Source: Chitinophagales bacterium (GTDB lineage Bacteria > Bacteroidota > Bacteroidia > Chitinophagales > UBA10324). From it: DNA of 64,000 nt. Of this stretch, positions 16,392 through 25,982 are shown one piece after another; position 1 is the first letter of the stretch, and every line of letters begins with the position of its first letter. The stretch is from NCBI GenBank assembly GCA_019694975.1, contig JAIBAY010000002.1, positions 124,001 to 188,000 on the forward strand, given 5' to 3'. The notes below the pieces were generated by a model. The model was given only the letters and a program-made list of their open reading frames with translations, did no database searches and was not told the DNA's origin. The translations under genes were made by a program, and so were the position numbers.

Positions 16392-19019
16392 TCATAATTT
16401 TCTTGCTCGATTTATAAGTCCTGGGTCAGGATTGTTTTTTTGAAAAATGTGTTTTGCACGACATTTTTGTGCTAATAGTTCTATAATTCTTGATTCGTTC
16501 TGTTCAGTTGCTTTATAATTTTTATTGAAATTTAATGGAATTAATACGTCAGATAAAAAGAATGAGTTTTTGTCAAGACTAACTATATATTCATCAACTA
16601 TTTTATGCCACTGATTAGGTCTCTCAGCTATTAATAAAATCATGATTTCATGTTTAAGCAAAGTGTTCGTCTCACTTATTGCTTTATCAATGAGTAAAGG
16701 TCCCATTTTACTCGAAAATAAATCGTCCTTGAAAAACTTTACAACATTTGTAGGTACAGCCAATAAAACTGCGAGTCGTTTTTGAATCGGATCATCAAAA
16801 TTGAAATCATCCTCATCTAATTCAAATTTTGCACCTTCGAACGCTACATTTCCTTTGTCTGCTAATAGAGGATGAAGAATGATTAAAAGCTTGTTTATCT
16901 CATTCCACGCTTGAATAATTTTATCTAAAACTCCCTTTCTTAGATTAACATCTACAAAATCGCTATTTCTTAATGCTCTTGCCGTTGCAGTAATTTGTCT
17001 CATTAATATTAAAAAAGAGTAGTCACGAAGAACTGAATTGATTATTTGATTGTAGGGTCTTATTTGGTTATATTGCTTGTCAGCGTACTTGTCCTTGACT
17101 TCATCAGGTAAGCCTGAGGAAATCACATTTTCTTTAAGCTTTTCTTGCTCCTTTTCTAGTTGCGGAACATCTGGATTCCAAGTAATAGATTTATACGGAT
17201 TAATATTGTCCGGAATCTTTACTTTATCTCTGACAATTTTAAGAGTTTCATCCAAATCTGTATTCAATACCTTTAAAGCGTCACCTTTATTCCTGTCAAT
17301 GCCAGTATAAAACTCTATGATTTCCGGGTAATCAATATATTTTTTGCCTTTATATACGTCCTCGAGAAATTTTGGACTCATATTCATGCGATGAGCAATA
17401 AAGTAGAATACCCAATATGCATTTCTAAAAAATAAATAGTTAGTGGAAGATTTACTTAGGATGGAATTGTCTATGAGTAAACTTATAAGATATTTGACAT
17501 CCAAGTCAATCAGGTTTGATTTACAAAATTCATTGATTTTAGTTTTGAAGAAATCTTCTGTAAAGTAAAAGTCATTTTTGACAACTAATAATTCACATAA
17601 ATATCCTAAAACAAACGTACAGTCTTTAACATCTGGCTTTTTACTATGGAAAGTTGGTATTTCATACTCTTCAAAAATTGAATTAAGAATAGTATCAAGT
17701 AACTTTGTTCTATTTATCGGACTATACTCTGTTCCTATTTTATGTGATGCTCTTAAAATTGATAAGCAATTTTTAGAAGTCCGATGCATATTCAATGTTT
17801 CCAAGTCCTTTGCTACCTTATCTAGCATAACATTGTAATCTTCTGCAATTGACTTGTTTTTGGAATAAACAGTAACAATCTTTCTCAATTCTGTTTGCGG
17901 TAATGGTAATAAGTAAAGAGAAGTGAACTTTCTTTTAATTTCTACTTTGTCGTCATCTTGTGATTTTAGAAAGAAATTATTGTCTAAGGTGTTTAAAATT
18001 ATAAGTGGTGTATTCTTAAATTCTTCACAAACATTTTTAATCATTTGCATTATGCCGTTTTCTTCAAGACAAACTGAATCTAATAAAATGCAGTCTATTT
18101 TGTTAGAATTTGTGAAGTAATACTTTTCTACTTCGCGTTTTATCTGATTTACAATTTTATGTTTTTTTGTCTTTTTGGAGTCTACATAGAAAAACATCTT
18201 CCCTTGTTTATAAGCTTCAAGTTTAATGAAATGTGCTAAAGAAGTTAATCCAAACTCGGAAGGCGCTTTAATGATAATATCATAAGGGTTTTTAATAATT
18301 GATTCTATTTCTACCTTGTTCTCAAAGTTCTTATTTGGATTGTTTGGAATTTCCTTCTTTGAGCTAATTATTGGGTCTATCCAAACAGGCGTCTTTTCAT
18401 TATAAGTTGTTAATGATTCTTCTAAATCATTTTCAAGATGCTTTAATATAATGTCAATTTCCGATACTACTTTTTCTGCATTTGCGACTTGAGTGTTTTC
18501 CTTGACAAAAAGCTCTAATTTTTGCTTTAGTTTTTGTTCAAAGTTTTCAATGCCATTGTAGTCAACGTATAATCCTTCTGAAGAAATACTTGATTTAAAT
18601 GTTTTAACTTTTTGATATTGCTCAAAATCAAATTTGTCAGGATCAACATTTTCTTTACCAAAGAAGAAAATAATTCTAGGCAATCCATTTGAGTCAGTTT
18701 TTTTTCTTTCAAGGGCATCTTTAAATTCATGTTCGGTTCCGCTACCAGCTCTTTTTGTTGGGTGTCCAAACCAATTTTTCATAATTCCAACAAACACATC
18801 ATAATTTGATTTCATAATGTATTCATCAATTATGTTTTGTCCATTTCGCCCCATGTCTGGCAATACATCATATTCCCACATGAATGTCTCAAGACCGACA
18901 CCAAAATGTTTCGCAAATCCTATGCTTATTTCGTCAATTACTTTTATGCAGATATCCCTTTCGTCATTACAGTCTCCTGGAGAAGAAATGAAGCATTTGA
19001 ATATTTTTCTATTTTCCAT
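16392..19019 (-). CDS. DUF4062-STAND-like NTPase, probable acquired conflict/defence gene
   Basis: 875 residues. Residues ~5-125 match the DUF4062 pattern (KIFKCFISSPGDCNDERD at the start, then NYDVFVGIMKNWFGHPT and GTEHEFKDA), a TIR-related fold that in other proteins sits in front of STAND/NACHT ATPases. Around 235-430 is an ATPase-like region with IIIKAPSEFGLTSL in the P-loop place and DCILLDSV as Walker B. The Walker A Lys is replaced by Leu (GLTS instead of GKTS). The remaining ~440 residues are helical with no recognised motif and may form a sensor. The gene is strongly AT-rich (a sampled line was about 28% G+C, against about 50% in preT) and sits between preT and preA, which points to horizontal gain. 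STAND proteins with such N-terminal domains often act in phage defence; that role here is an inference. Confidence 0.75.
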   Translation of the reverse strand: MENRKIFKCFISSPGDCNDERDICIKVIDEISIGFAKHFGVGLETFMWEYDVLPDMGRNGQNIIDEYIMKSNYDVFVGIMKNWFGHPTKRAGSGTEHEFKDALERKKTDSNGLPRIIFFFGKENVDPDKFDFEQYQKVKTFKSSISSEGLYVDYNGIENFEQKLKQKLELFVKENTQVANAEKVVSEIDIILKHLENDLEESLTTYNEKTPVWIDPIISSKKEIPNNPNKNFENKVEIESIIKNPYDIIIKAPSEFGLTSLAHFIKLEAYKQGKMFFYVDSKKTKKHKIVNQIKREVEKYYFTNSNKIDCILLDSVCLEENGIMQMIKNVCEEFKNTPLIILNTLDNNFFLKSQDDDKVEIKRKFTSLYLLPLPQTELRKIVTVYSKNKSIAEDYNVMLDKVAKDLETLNMHRTSKNCLSILRASHKIGTEYSPINRTKLLDTILNSIFEEYEIPTFHSKKPDVKDCTFVLGYLCELLVVKNDFYFTEDFFKTKINEFCKSNLIDLDVKYLISLLIDNSILSKSSTNYLFFRNAYWVFYFIAHRMNMSPKFLEDVYKGKKYIDYPEIIEFYTGIDRNKGDALKVLNTDLDETLKIVRDKVKIPDNINPYKSITWNPDVPQLEKEQEKLKENVISSGLPDEVKDKYADKQYNQIRPYNQIINSVLRDYSFLILMRQITATARALRNSDFVDVNLRKGVLDKIIQAWNEINKLLIILHPLLADKGNVAFEGAKFELDEDDFNFDDPIQKRLAVLLAVPTNVVKFFKDDLFSSKMGPLLIDKAISETNTLLKHEIMILLIAERPNQWHKIVDEYIVSLDKNSFFLSDVLIPLNFNKNYKATEQNESRIIELLAQKCRAKHIFQKNNPDPGLINRARKL

Positions 19020-19061
19020 TTTGTTGAATTAATGTCTTATTTGGTCGTCCTTAACGCTTGC

Positions 19062-19068
19062 GCATAAC
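19062..19068 (+). other. GCATAAC core-like heptamer at the upstream edge of the inserted STAND gene
   Basis: It lies 42 bp upstream of the STAND gene start and 22 bp from the stop of preT. Read on the minus strand it is GTTATGC, the inverted partner of 16371-16377. Together the two mark a plausible boundary of the insertion. Tentative. Confidence 0.3.
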
Positions 19069-19090
19069 GAAGCATGAATTCAGTTTTAAC

Positions 19091-20416
19091 TCAATGCATG
19101 AGCAACGCACTGATCGCTTTTGCTGCTTTCTTTCCGTTTGCTACGGCATTAACTACTTCTTCGCCACCACTTACGGCATCGCCTGCGGCAAAGTACCTGT
19201 TATTTGTTGTTTGAAAATTCGCATCCACCACCACGGTTCCTTTTGAAGTCAGTTCAATTCCGGGAATCAGTTTCAGCAATTCCATTTGTTTGGATTGTCC
19301 CGTGGCTTTAATCACCCAACCGCAATCCTCCACAAATTCGCTGCCCGCAACGGGTTGAGGATTGCCATTCACCATTTCGGTACGGATAAACTGAACGCCG
19401 GAAACCTTGCCATGCTCTCCCAAAATTTCAACCGGTGAGAAATTAAACAAGCCCCTTACACCCACTTCCTTTGCCAACTCATATTCAAATTCATAGGCGG
19501 GTTTCTCTGACCTGCCACGCCGGTACACCAACAATACTTCCGCAGCACCCATGCGCGCACATTCACTGGCAGCATCCATAGCAGTGTTACCTCCGCCCAG
19601 CACAATCACCTTATCCGGAACCGCAACCCGGTGATGATTCATCCTGAGTTGCTGCACAAATTCAACCGCACCAAAAACATTTTCCAGCTCTTCACCTTTA
19701 ATTCTTAACTCAGCGGTGCTGCCAAGTCCAACAGCAAGGAATATCGCCGCATAGCTGCTCTCCAACACTTTGATATCTTCTGGAGTGCTGATGGTTTTCC
19801 GGTAATGTACCTTGTAACCGAATTGCTTTTGCAGGTATTCCATCTCCGCCAGCGCTTCCTCATTTGTTATTTTATAAGGCGCCACGCCATGTACAGTAAG
19901 CCCTGACGGTTGCTCTTTCATTTCAAAAACATCCACATCAAATCCATGCAGACGCAGTTCACATGCGCAACTGATTCCTGCCGGTCCCGCGCCGATGATG
20001 GCTACTTTTATTCCGTTGGATGGTGACAACTGATTGAAAAAAGTACCTGACGCAATTGCTTCACCGGTGGCGTAAGATTGCAGTCGTCCTATTTCAATTG
20101 GTTTTACACCTGTGTTTGTATAGACACAAGCTCCTTCGCACAAGACCGATGTAGGGCAAACCTTACCACATGCATAACCGAAATAGTTTGATTCATAAAT
20201 AGTTTTTGCCGCACCTTTTACATTGCGGGAGTTGATCTGTCGGATAAAAAGGGGTATATCAATGCCGGTTGGGCATGCATTCACACAGGGCGCATCGTAG
20301 CAAAAGAGGCAACGCGAACTTTCATAGTACGCTTCCGTCCTGCTCATCAGCGGTTTTATCTGTGAAAAATTCTCCGCAAACTCTGCTTCTGTTGATGGCT
20401 TTTTGAATTCAGACAT
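19091..20416 (-). CDS. preT: NAD-dependent dihydropyrimidine dehydrogenase, subunit PreT
   Basis: 441 residues, of the glutamate-synthase-small-subunit type. The N-terminal Cys-rich domain (CLFCYDAPCVNACPTG, then CGKVCPTSVLCEGAC) binds two Fe-S clusters. An FAD-binding GAGPAGIS motif follows near residue 143, and an NAD(P)-binding GGGNTAMDAA motif lies near residue 275. The C-terminal YFAAGDAVSGG closes the FAD site. PreT oxidises NADH and passes electrons to PreA for reduction of the pyrimidine ring. The general family also includes other NAD(P)H-dependent oxidoreductase subunits, but the cluster with hydantoinase-type and ureidopropionase genes makes PreT the clear choice. The stop codon lies 22 bp from the probable edge of the inserted STAND gene. 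Confidence 0.93.
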   Translation of the reverse strand: MSEFKKPSTEAEFAENFSQIKPLMSRTEAYYESSRCLFCYDAPCVNACPTGIDIPLFIRQINSRNVKGAAKTIYESNYFGYACGKVCPTSVLCEGACVYTNTGVKPIEIGRLQSYATGEAIASGTFFNQLSPSNGIKVAIIGAGPAGISCACELRLHGFDVDVFEMKEQPSGLTVHGVAPYKITNEEALAEMEYLQKQFGYKVHYRKTISTPEDIKVLESSYAAIFLAVGLGSTAELRIKGEELENVFGAVEFVQQLRMNHHRVAVPDKVIVLGGGNTAMDAASECARMGAAEVLLVYRRGRSEKPAYEFEYELAKEVGVRGLFNFSPVEILGEHGKVSGVQFIRTEMVNGNPQPVAGSEFVEDCGWVIKATGQSKQMELLKLIPGIELTSKGTVVVDANFQTTNNRYFAAGDAVSGGEEVVNAVANGKKAAKAISALLMH

Positions 20417-20514
20417 AGCTGGAATTTTATGTAACGCAAATCAATCTTACAACAATGAATTACTGAACTTCTTCCTGCCCACTGATTACTGCCGCAATTT
20501 GCGGATGCATGCAC

Positions 20515-21381
20515 TTACAATTCCGTCATCTTGCCGTAAGTCTCCGGCCGGCGATCTCTGAAAAACTGCCAGGTGGATCGCACTTCTTCAATCATATCGA
20601 GATCAAATTCCGCAACCAGTAATTCATCCTTGTCTTCAGAAGCAATAGCAAAAATTTGTCCGCGTGGATCAACGAAGTAAGAGGATCCGTAGAACTTGCC
20701 CAGGTTCCATGGTTTCTCTTCACCCACACGGTTGATGCAACCCATGAAATACCCGTTTGCCGCTGCATGAGCGGGCTGTTCCAGCTTCCACAAATATTGT
20801 GATAGCCCCGCTACTGTTGCAGAAGGATTGTACACAATCTCTGCGCCATTCAGCCCGAGAATCCTCGCTCCTTCGGGAAAATGCCTGTCATAACAGATGT
20901 AAACGCCGACTTTAGCATATTGCGTTTCAAAGACCGGATAGCCAAGGTTGCCCGGCTTGAAGAAGAACTTCTCCCAGAAACCGGAAGTGTGCGGAATATG
21001 GTTCTTCCGGTATTTGCCTAAGTATTTTCCATCAGCATCAATAACGGCCGCCGTATTGTATAGAAATCCGGCTTGCTCTTTCTCATATACAGGAACAATT
21101 ATCACCATATTGTATTTCGCTGCGTATGCCTGCATAATCTCTACTGTCGGGCCGGGAACAGCTTCTGCGGAAGCATACCATTTGCGGTCTTGTCCCTGGC
21201 AGAAATAAGGTGTGTTGAATATCTCCTGCAGGCATAAAATCTGTACCCCTTTCTTGCCGGCTTCCTCAATAAACGGAATATGCTTCTGTACCATTGCATT
21301 TACTATTTCTTCAATGGTTCCTTCACCTTCTGTCATTGGAAGCGACATCTGTATTAAGCCCGATTTGATTTTTCTTGCCAT
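20515..21381 (-). CDS. Beta-ureidopropionase (N-carbamoyl-beta-alanine amidohydrolase), nitrilase superfamily
   Basis: 288 residues, a usual length for the bacterial enzyme. The nitrilase Glu-Lys-Cys triad is visible: E53 in LCLQEIFNTPYF, K126 in KYRKNHIP and C163 in VYICYDRHFPE. It hydrolyses N-carbamoyl-beta-alanine (or the methyl homologue from thymine) to the beta-amino acid, CO2 and ammonia, the third step of the reductive pathway. It lies between dihydropyrimidinase and PreT on the same strand, with a 98-bp gap to preT and 135 bp to hydA. Other nitrilase-family amidases, such as N-carbamoylputrescine amidase, look similar in sequence; the neighbours decide the call. Confidence 0.9.
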   Translation of the reverse strand: MARKIKSGLIQMSLPMTEGEGTIEEIVNAMVQKHIPFIEEAGKKGVQILCLQEIFNTPYFCQGQDRKWYASAEAVPGPTVEIMQAYAAKYNMVIIVPVYEKEQAGFLYNTAAVIDADGKYLGKYRKNHIPHTSGFWEKFFFKPGNLGYPVFETQYAKVGVYICYDRHFPEGARILGLNGAEIVYNPSATVAGLSQYLWKLEQPAHAAANGYFMGCINRVGEEKPWNLGKFYGSSYFVDPRGQIFAIASEDKDELLVAEFDLDMIEEVRSTWQFFRDRRPETYGKMTEL

Positions 21382-21516
21382 ATTATATGCTTTAAGTTTT
21401 CCGTTGAGTCATTCGTATCCGATGCAAATGATAATAGTTGTACAGTACTTCAGTCCATTGATAAGTTTCTCCGGCATGCTTAAATAAAGATCCATCCGCA
21501 CAGGAAACAACTCCCG

Positions 21517-22899
21517 CTAATTAACCGATGAAACCTTATTCCGCTTCACGAATTGCCCATAGCCTTTCCCGATTTTTACGGTTCCCTGATCTACTGCTAT
21601 CTTTCCTCTCAGCAGGGTTGTCTGCACTTTTCCTTTCAATTCCCATCCTTCATACGCGGAATAATCAACATTCATATGATGGGAGTGTGCTGACAGTGCA
21701 TGCCTTTCTTCAGGATCAAAGATGATGAGATCTGCATCGCTGCCTATGCCGATGCTGCCTTTCTTAGGAAACATACCGAATATTTTTGCCGCATTCGTGG
21801 AAGTTACTTCAACGAACTTATTCAATGATATCTTCCCCTTGTTCACGCCCTCTGAAAACAACAATTCCATACGGTGTTCAATAGCCGGATGGCCATTGGG
21901 AATCCTGGAAAAATCCTTTTCTCCCATTTTCTTTTGCTCCCATTTAAACGGGCAATGATCTGTTGCAACCACCTGCACAACGCCCTGATTGATCGCTGCC
22001 CACAAAGCGTCCTGATCCTTTTTTTCTCTTAACGGCGGGCTCATCACCCATTTTGCACCATCAAAATCCTTTTCATACAGCGAAGCATCAAGCAAGAGGT
22101 ATTGAATACATGTTTCACCGTAGACTTTCTGATTGCGGAATCCCGCCCTGCGTACTGCACTCACTGCGCCTTCGCAGGTCATGTGCACGATATAACCCGT
22201 GCAGCCCGTTTGAAAAATCATATCCGTAAACCTTCCTGATGCTTCACTCTCCGTAATCTCGGGCTGTGAAAGGTAATGATACAATGGTGCAAGCTTTCCT
22301 TCTGCACGATGCTTTGCTATCAGATAATCAATCATATCACCATTCGTGGCATGCACGGTCACCATGCCTCCGCATTCCTTCACTTCCTGCATCAAACCAA
22401 CCATTTGCCGGTCATCAACCATTAAAGCTCCTTTGTAAGCCATGAAGGTTTTGAATGAAGTGATGCCTTCCTCTTCCACCATTTGTTTTATCTCCTTTTT
22501 ACTCTCATCATTAAAATCGGTGACTGCCATATGAAAGGAATAGTCGCTAAAACAGTTGCCATTGCTCCTGCCCTGCCAGGCATCGAGGGCATGTCGCAAG
22601 GGTTTACCTTGTGTCTGCAACACAAAATCTATTACCATAGTGGTACCGCCATGCAGCGCTGCCAGTGTTCCGGTAGCATAATTATCGCTGGAAAAAGTAC
22701 CCATGAATGGCATGTCGAGATGTACATGCGGATCAATACCGCCGGGAAAAATCATTTTACCGGAAGCATCAATAATTTCATCAGCGGTCATGGAAAGGTT
22801 CTTCCCTATACAGGAAATTTGTTCTCCTTCAATATAAATATCAGCTGCATAATCAGCTGATGCAGTAATCACTCTTCCGTTTTTTATTAAGACTGACAT
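21517..22899 (-). CDS. hydA: Dihydropyrimidinase (hydantoinase)
   Basis: 460 residues. It is an amidohydrolase-superfamily enzyme with the metal-binding HVH at residues 58-60, the Lys of the FMAYKG motif (K156) that is carboxylated to bridge two metals in this family, VHATNGD and VHMT for further metal His residues, and VATDHCPF for the catalytic Asp region. It opens dihydrouracil or dihydrothymine to the N-carbamoyl beta-amino acid. The NCS1 transporter stop lies 4 bp before this start, so the two are probably translated from one message. Hydantoinases and phenylhydantoinases share the fold, but the adjacent PreTA and ureidopropionase support the dihydropyrimidinase role. Confidence 0.94.
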   Translation of the reverse strand: MSVLIKNGRVITASADYAADIYIEGEQISCIGKNLSMTADEIIDASGKMIFPGGIDPHVHLDMPFMGTFSSDNYATGTLAALHGGTTMVIDFVLQTQGKPLRHALDAWQGRSNGNCFSDYSFHMAVTDFNDESKKEIKQMVEEEGITSFKTFMAYKGALMVDDRQMVGLMQEVKECGGMVTVHATNGDMIDYLIAKHRAEGKLAPLYHYLSQPEITESEASGRFTDMIFQTGCTGYIVHMTCEGAVSAVRRAGFRNQKVYGETCIQYLLLDASLYEKDFDGAKWVMSPPLREKKDQDALWAAINQGVVQVVATDHCPFKWEQKKMGEKDFSRIPNGHPAIEHRMELLFSEGVNKGKISLNKFVEVTSTNAAKIFGMFPKKGSIGIGSDADLIIFDPEERHALSAHSHHMNVDYSAYEGWELKGKVQTTLLRGKIAVDQGTVKIGKGYGQFVKRNKVSSVN

Positions 22900-22903
22900 A
22901 GCG

Positions 22904-24361
22904 TTATTTATTCATTAACTTTTTATGCATGCTAATATAATACACTGCAAATGAAACAGTGAATCCGACAAACCATGCATAGTCGTATAAGTGTGCGATC
23001 CATGGATAGACGGTATCGATATGAATAATCTCTGTGGTGGTGAGAAAGCCGGGCACATTCGGAATGATGCCACAAAGCAATGCAATCGTTGCAGCATGAT
23101 TAAATCCATTGCTGAAGGTATACTTTCCCTTCACCATGTAGAGATCATCTACATCCAAAACCTGTTTCCTGATGAAATAGTAATCAGCAATCATTATTCC
23201 GCCTACGGGCCCCAGTAAACTGGAATAGGCTATCAGCCAGGTGAAGATGTAGCCGTTGGGGTCTGCAATTAATTTCCATGGAAAAATAAGCATGCCAATG
23301 ATGCCGGTAATGTAACCACCCAGTTTAAAACTGATGGTGGAAGGTGCAAGATTAGAAAAGTCATTGGCAGGACTGACGATGTTAGCCGCGATATTTGTTG
23401 CAAGGGTGGATATGGCAACACTTATCATGGCCATGCTGACGAGCAGCTTGCTTTCAAATTTACCCGCTAATATGAGCGGATCCCAAATTGTTTCGCCATA
23501 AATAATAAATGTTGCTGAAGTCACCACCACACCTATGAAAGAAAAAACAGTCATGGATGGAGGAAGACCAATCGCCTGTCCGATGACCTGAGCCCGCTGA
23601 TTTTTTGCATACCGTGTGAAATCAGGAATATTCAATGAGAGCGTAGCCCAAAAGCCCACCATGCCCGTGAGGCCCGGGAAAAAGAAGTTCCAGAATGCGG
23701 CGTTAGTGCTGAACCCGGAAGGTTGTGAAAGAATAGGCCCTAAACCATGTCCTGCATCAATTGCCCACCACAAAAGCGCAAGGGCAGCAAGCGGCAGGAA
23801 AAATGCTTTATACATCAGCAATCGCTTAATGCTTTCCACACCGAGATAGACGACAAGCATATTCAACAACCAAAAGAGGAAAAAGGTAATTGCCGGTGCA
23901 GTTTGTAACCCCAGCCAGGCAGGCAAAACCTGCGGTAGCTGCGCGAAGGACGGTAGCCAGGTTTTCACCAGCAGAAAGACAGCATACCCTCCTATCCATG
24001 TCTGAATACCGAACCATCCACAAGCTACAATCGCCCTGAGCATAGCCGGTATATTGGCTCCGCGTACGCCAAAACTCGCCCGGGCAAAAACAGGAAACGG
24101 GATGCCATATTTCGCGCCTGCCCTGCCGTTAAGTATCATTGGAATAAGCACAACTGTATTACCAAGAAAGATGGTGAGAATGGCTTCCCACCAGTTCATG
24201 CCTCCTTCAATCAGTGAACTGGCCAGCATATAGGTAGGAATACAAAGGCTCATACTGATCCAAAGCGCCGCATAATTCCAGGTGTTCCAGCTTCGCTTCT
24301 CTGCGGGAACAGGCGCCAGGTCTTCGCTATAGAGTGAATGATCCTTTGACGGCATCGACAA
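22904..24361 (-). CDS. NCS1-family nucleobase:cation symporter
   Basis: 485 residues with about twelve hydrophobic segments. The N-terminus has SWNTWNYAALWISMSL, and the GRAGAKYGIPFPVFARASFGVRGAN stretch is the hallmark of nucleobase-cation-symport family 1. LNIPDFTRYAKNQ in the middle fits the same family. Members import uracil, cytosine, allantoin, purines or hydantoins with Na+ or H+. The position inside the pyrimidine degradation cluster, 5 bp after the aminotransferase gene and 4 bp before dihydropyrimidinase, suggests uracil/thymine or dihydropyrimidine uptake. The exact substrate cannot be read from sequence. Confidence 0.92.
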   Translation of the reverse strand: MSMPSKDHSLYSEDLAPVPAEKRSWNTWNYAALWISMSLCIPTYMLASSLIEGGMNWWEAILTIFLGNTVVLIPMILNGRAGAKYGIPFPVFARASFGVRGANIPAMLRAIVACGWFGIQTWIGGYAVFLLVKTWLPSFAQLPQVLPAWLGLQTAPAITFFLFWLLNMLVVYLGVESIKRLLMYKAFFLPLAALALLWWAIDAGHGLGPILSQPSGFSTNAAFWNFFFPGLTGMVGFWATLSLNIPDFTRYAKNQRAQVIGQAIGLPPSMTVFSFIGVVVTSATFIIYGETIWDPLILAGKFESKLLVSMAMISVAISTLATNIAANIVSPANDFSNLAPSTISFKLGGYITGIIGMLIFPWKLIADPNGYIFTWLIAYSSLLGPVGGIMIADYYFIRKQVLDVDDLYMVKGKYTFSNGFNHAATIALLCGIIPNVPGFLTTTEIIHIDTVYPWIAHLYDYAWFVGFTVSFAVYYISMHKKLMNK

Positions 24362-24366
24362 TTACG

Positions 24367-25725
24367 TTAGTTACAATAAGCATCAGCTACCGTCAGCGCC
24401 TTCGAAATAATTTCCAATCCTTCATCCACTTCCTGTTTACTGATGCACAGCGGAGGAGCGATGAAGATGTAATTCCAGCGCACAAAAGTGAACATCCCGA
24501 GCTCCGCAATTTTTGCCGCTACCTTATTCATGGTTTCCATTTCAGTTGCACTGGCATTCCACGGTGCCATTGGCTCTTTTGTCTTACGGTTCTTTACCAC
24601 TTCAATACAACCAAGTAAACCCGTATTCCTGAAGTCACCAATGCAGGGATGCCGCTGTGCAAGCTTCTCCACTTCTTGCTCAATATACGCTCCCATATTT
24701 TCAGCATTCTCCACCAGGTTTTCTTCCTCATAAATCCCAATCACTGCATTGGCTGCGGCACAGGCCACTGCATGTGCTGAATAAGTTAACCCTATCGGAA
24801 GCGGCTTTTCATCAAAGTGTTTTATCAGCTCTTCTTTCACGATCATGCCACCCATCGGAATATAGCCACTGGTAATTCCCTTTGCCATGCACATGATGTC
24901 AGGCACCACGCCATGATGATCAACACCGAACCATTTACCGGTTCTTCCAAACCCGCTCATCACTTCATCCGCTATGGTAATAATGCCATATTTTTTCGCA
25001 ATTGCTTCCACTTTCTTCCAGTATCCCGGAGGATATTTTATACAACCGGAAGAACCGCTTTCACCTTCCATCAATATCGCAGCGATATATTGCGGGCCTT
25101 CATATTTAATCACCCGTTCCATGTGTGCAGCGGCATTTTCAGCACATGCTTCCGGTGTTGCGCTGTTCCACGGGCAACGATAGAAATAAGGATTTTCCAC
25201 ATGTATGATATGCGGAACCGACTGCGCATCATGCGGCAGCCCGCGCGGATCGCCGCCGGCCGAAAGAGCTCCATACGTGGCGCCATGATAGCTCTGAAAG
25301 AGTGAAATAACTTTATGCCTTCCCGTAAGTAACCTGGCAAACTTTATTGCATTTTCGATCGCATCGGCTCCTCCATTGGTAAAAAAGGTACGGTTCAGTG
25401 TGCCCGGCGTTATCTCTGAAAGTTTTTGTGACAATCTTCCGCGCGCTTCCGTAATCATGCCAGGTTGAACGTAACTCACTTCCTGCATCTGCTTCACAAC
25501 AGCTTCCGTGACTTTAGGATGACCATGCCCGATGTTAACATTCATCAGCTGTGAAGAAAAATCAAGGATGCGCCTGCCGCTTCTCTCATACAAATAGACG
25601 CCTTGAGCCCGTTCAATGCTCAAAGGGTTCAGCCCGCTTTGCTTACTCCAGGATATTATGGTGTGTTGCAGATTTGCTGTAAGGATTTCTGTTGTCGTCA
25701 TTGGCAATTGATTTTTATAAAGCAT
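24367..25725 (-). CDS. Class III PLP aminotransferase, probable beta-alanine (omega-amino acid) transaminase
   Basis: 452 residues. Class III features are present: TNGGADAIENAIKFAR (cofactor phosphate site), SYHGATYGALSAGGDPR, IADEVMSGFGRTG with the PLP-contacting D253, and MAKGITSG with the Schiff-base K282. In this cluster the expected reaction is transfer of the amino group from beta-alanine (or 3-aminoisobutyrate) to pyruvate or 2-oxoglutarate, giving malonate semialdehyde (or the methyl form). The start could also be the second Met eight codons later. The gene is 5 bp upstream of the NCS1 transporter. About 260 bp separate it from the upstream semialdehyde dehydrogenase gene. Confidence 0.9.
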   Translation of the reverse strand: MLYKNQLPMTTTEILTANLQHTIISWSKQSGLNPLSIERAQGVYLYERSGRRILDFSSQLMNVNIGHGHPKVTEAVVKQMQEVSYVQPGMITEARGRLSQKLSEITPGTLNRTFFTNGGADAIENAIKFARLLTGRHKVISLFQSYHGATYGALSAGGDPRGLPHDAQSVPHIIHVENPYFYRCPWNSATPEACAENAAAHMERVIKYEGPQYIAAILMEGESGSSGCIKYPPGYWKKVEAIAKKYGIITIADEVMSGFGRTGKWFGVDHHGVVPDIMCMAKGITSGYIPMGGMIVKEELIKHFDEKPLPIGLTYSAHAVACAAANAVIGIYEEENLVENAENMGAYIEQEVEKLAQRHPCIGDFRNTGLLGCIEVVKNRKTKEPMAPWNASATEMETMNKVAAKIAELGMFTFVRWNYIFIAPPLCISKQEVDEGLEIISKALTVADAYCN

Positions 25726-25982
25726 CTGGCAAGTCCATGAAAAATTATTTCCTGAAATAAATTTTTCAATATTTCTCGCTGCTTTTCTCTTATCACTTGA
25801 ATAATGATTTCAAATAAAATGCATCCGGACTTTTCATTTCAGGCAACATGGATTTTGATAGAATGATGTACCTGCTGGTGTTATGAATTAAAAACACTCT
25901 GTTCGGTGTTACATTGGTCATCTATCGTACTACGTTGCTTTAAAGCAAAATTATCAGTCATGAAATGCTGCTTTTTTGAATA

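Noticed and set aside
16217..16417. 66-codon plus-strand ORF between preA and the STAND gene
   Set aside because: No family likeness and it runs into the STAND gene; better read as part of the insertion edge.
24817..25305. 162-codon plus-strand ORF
   Set aside because: Antisense to the class III aminotransferase gene.
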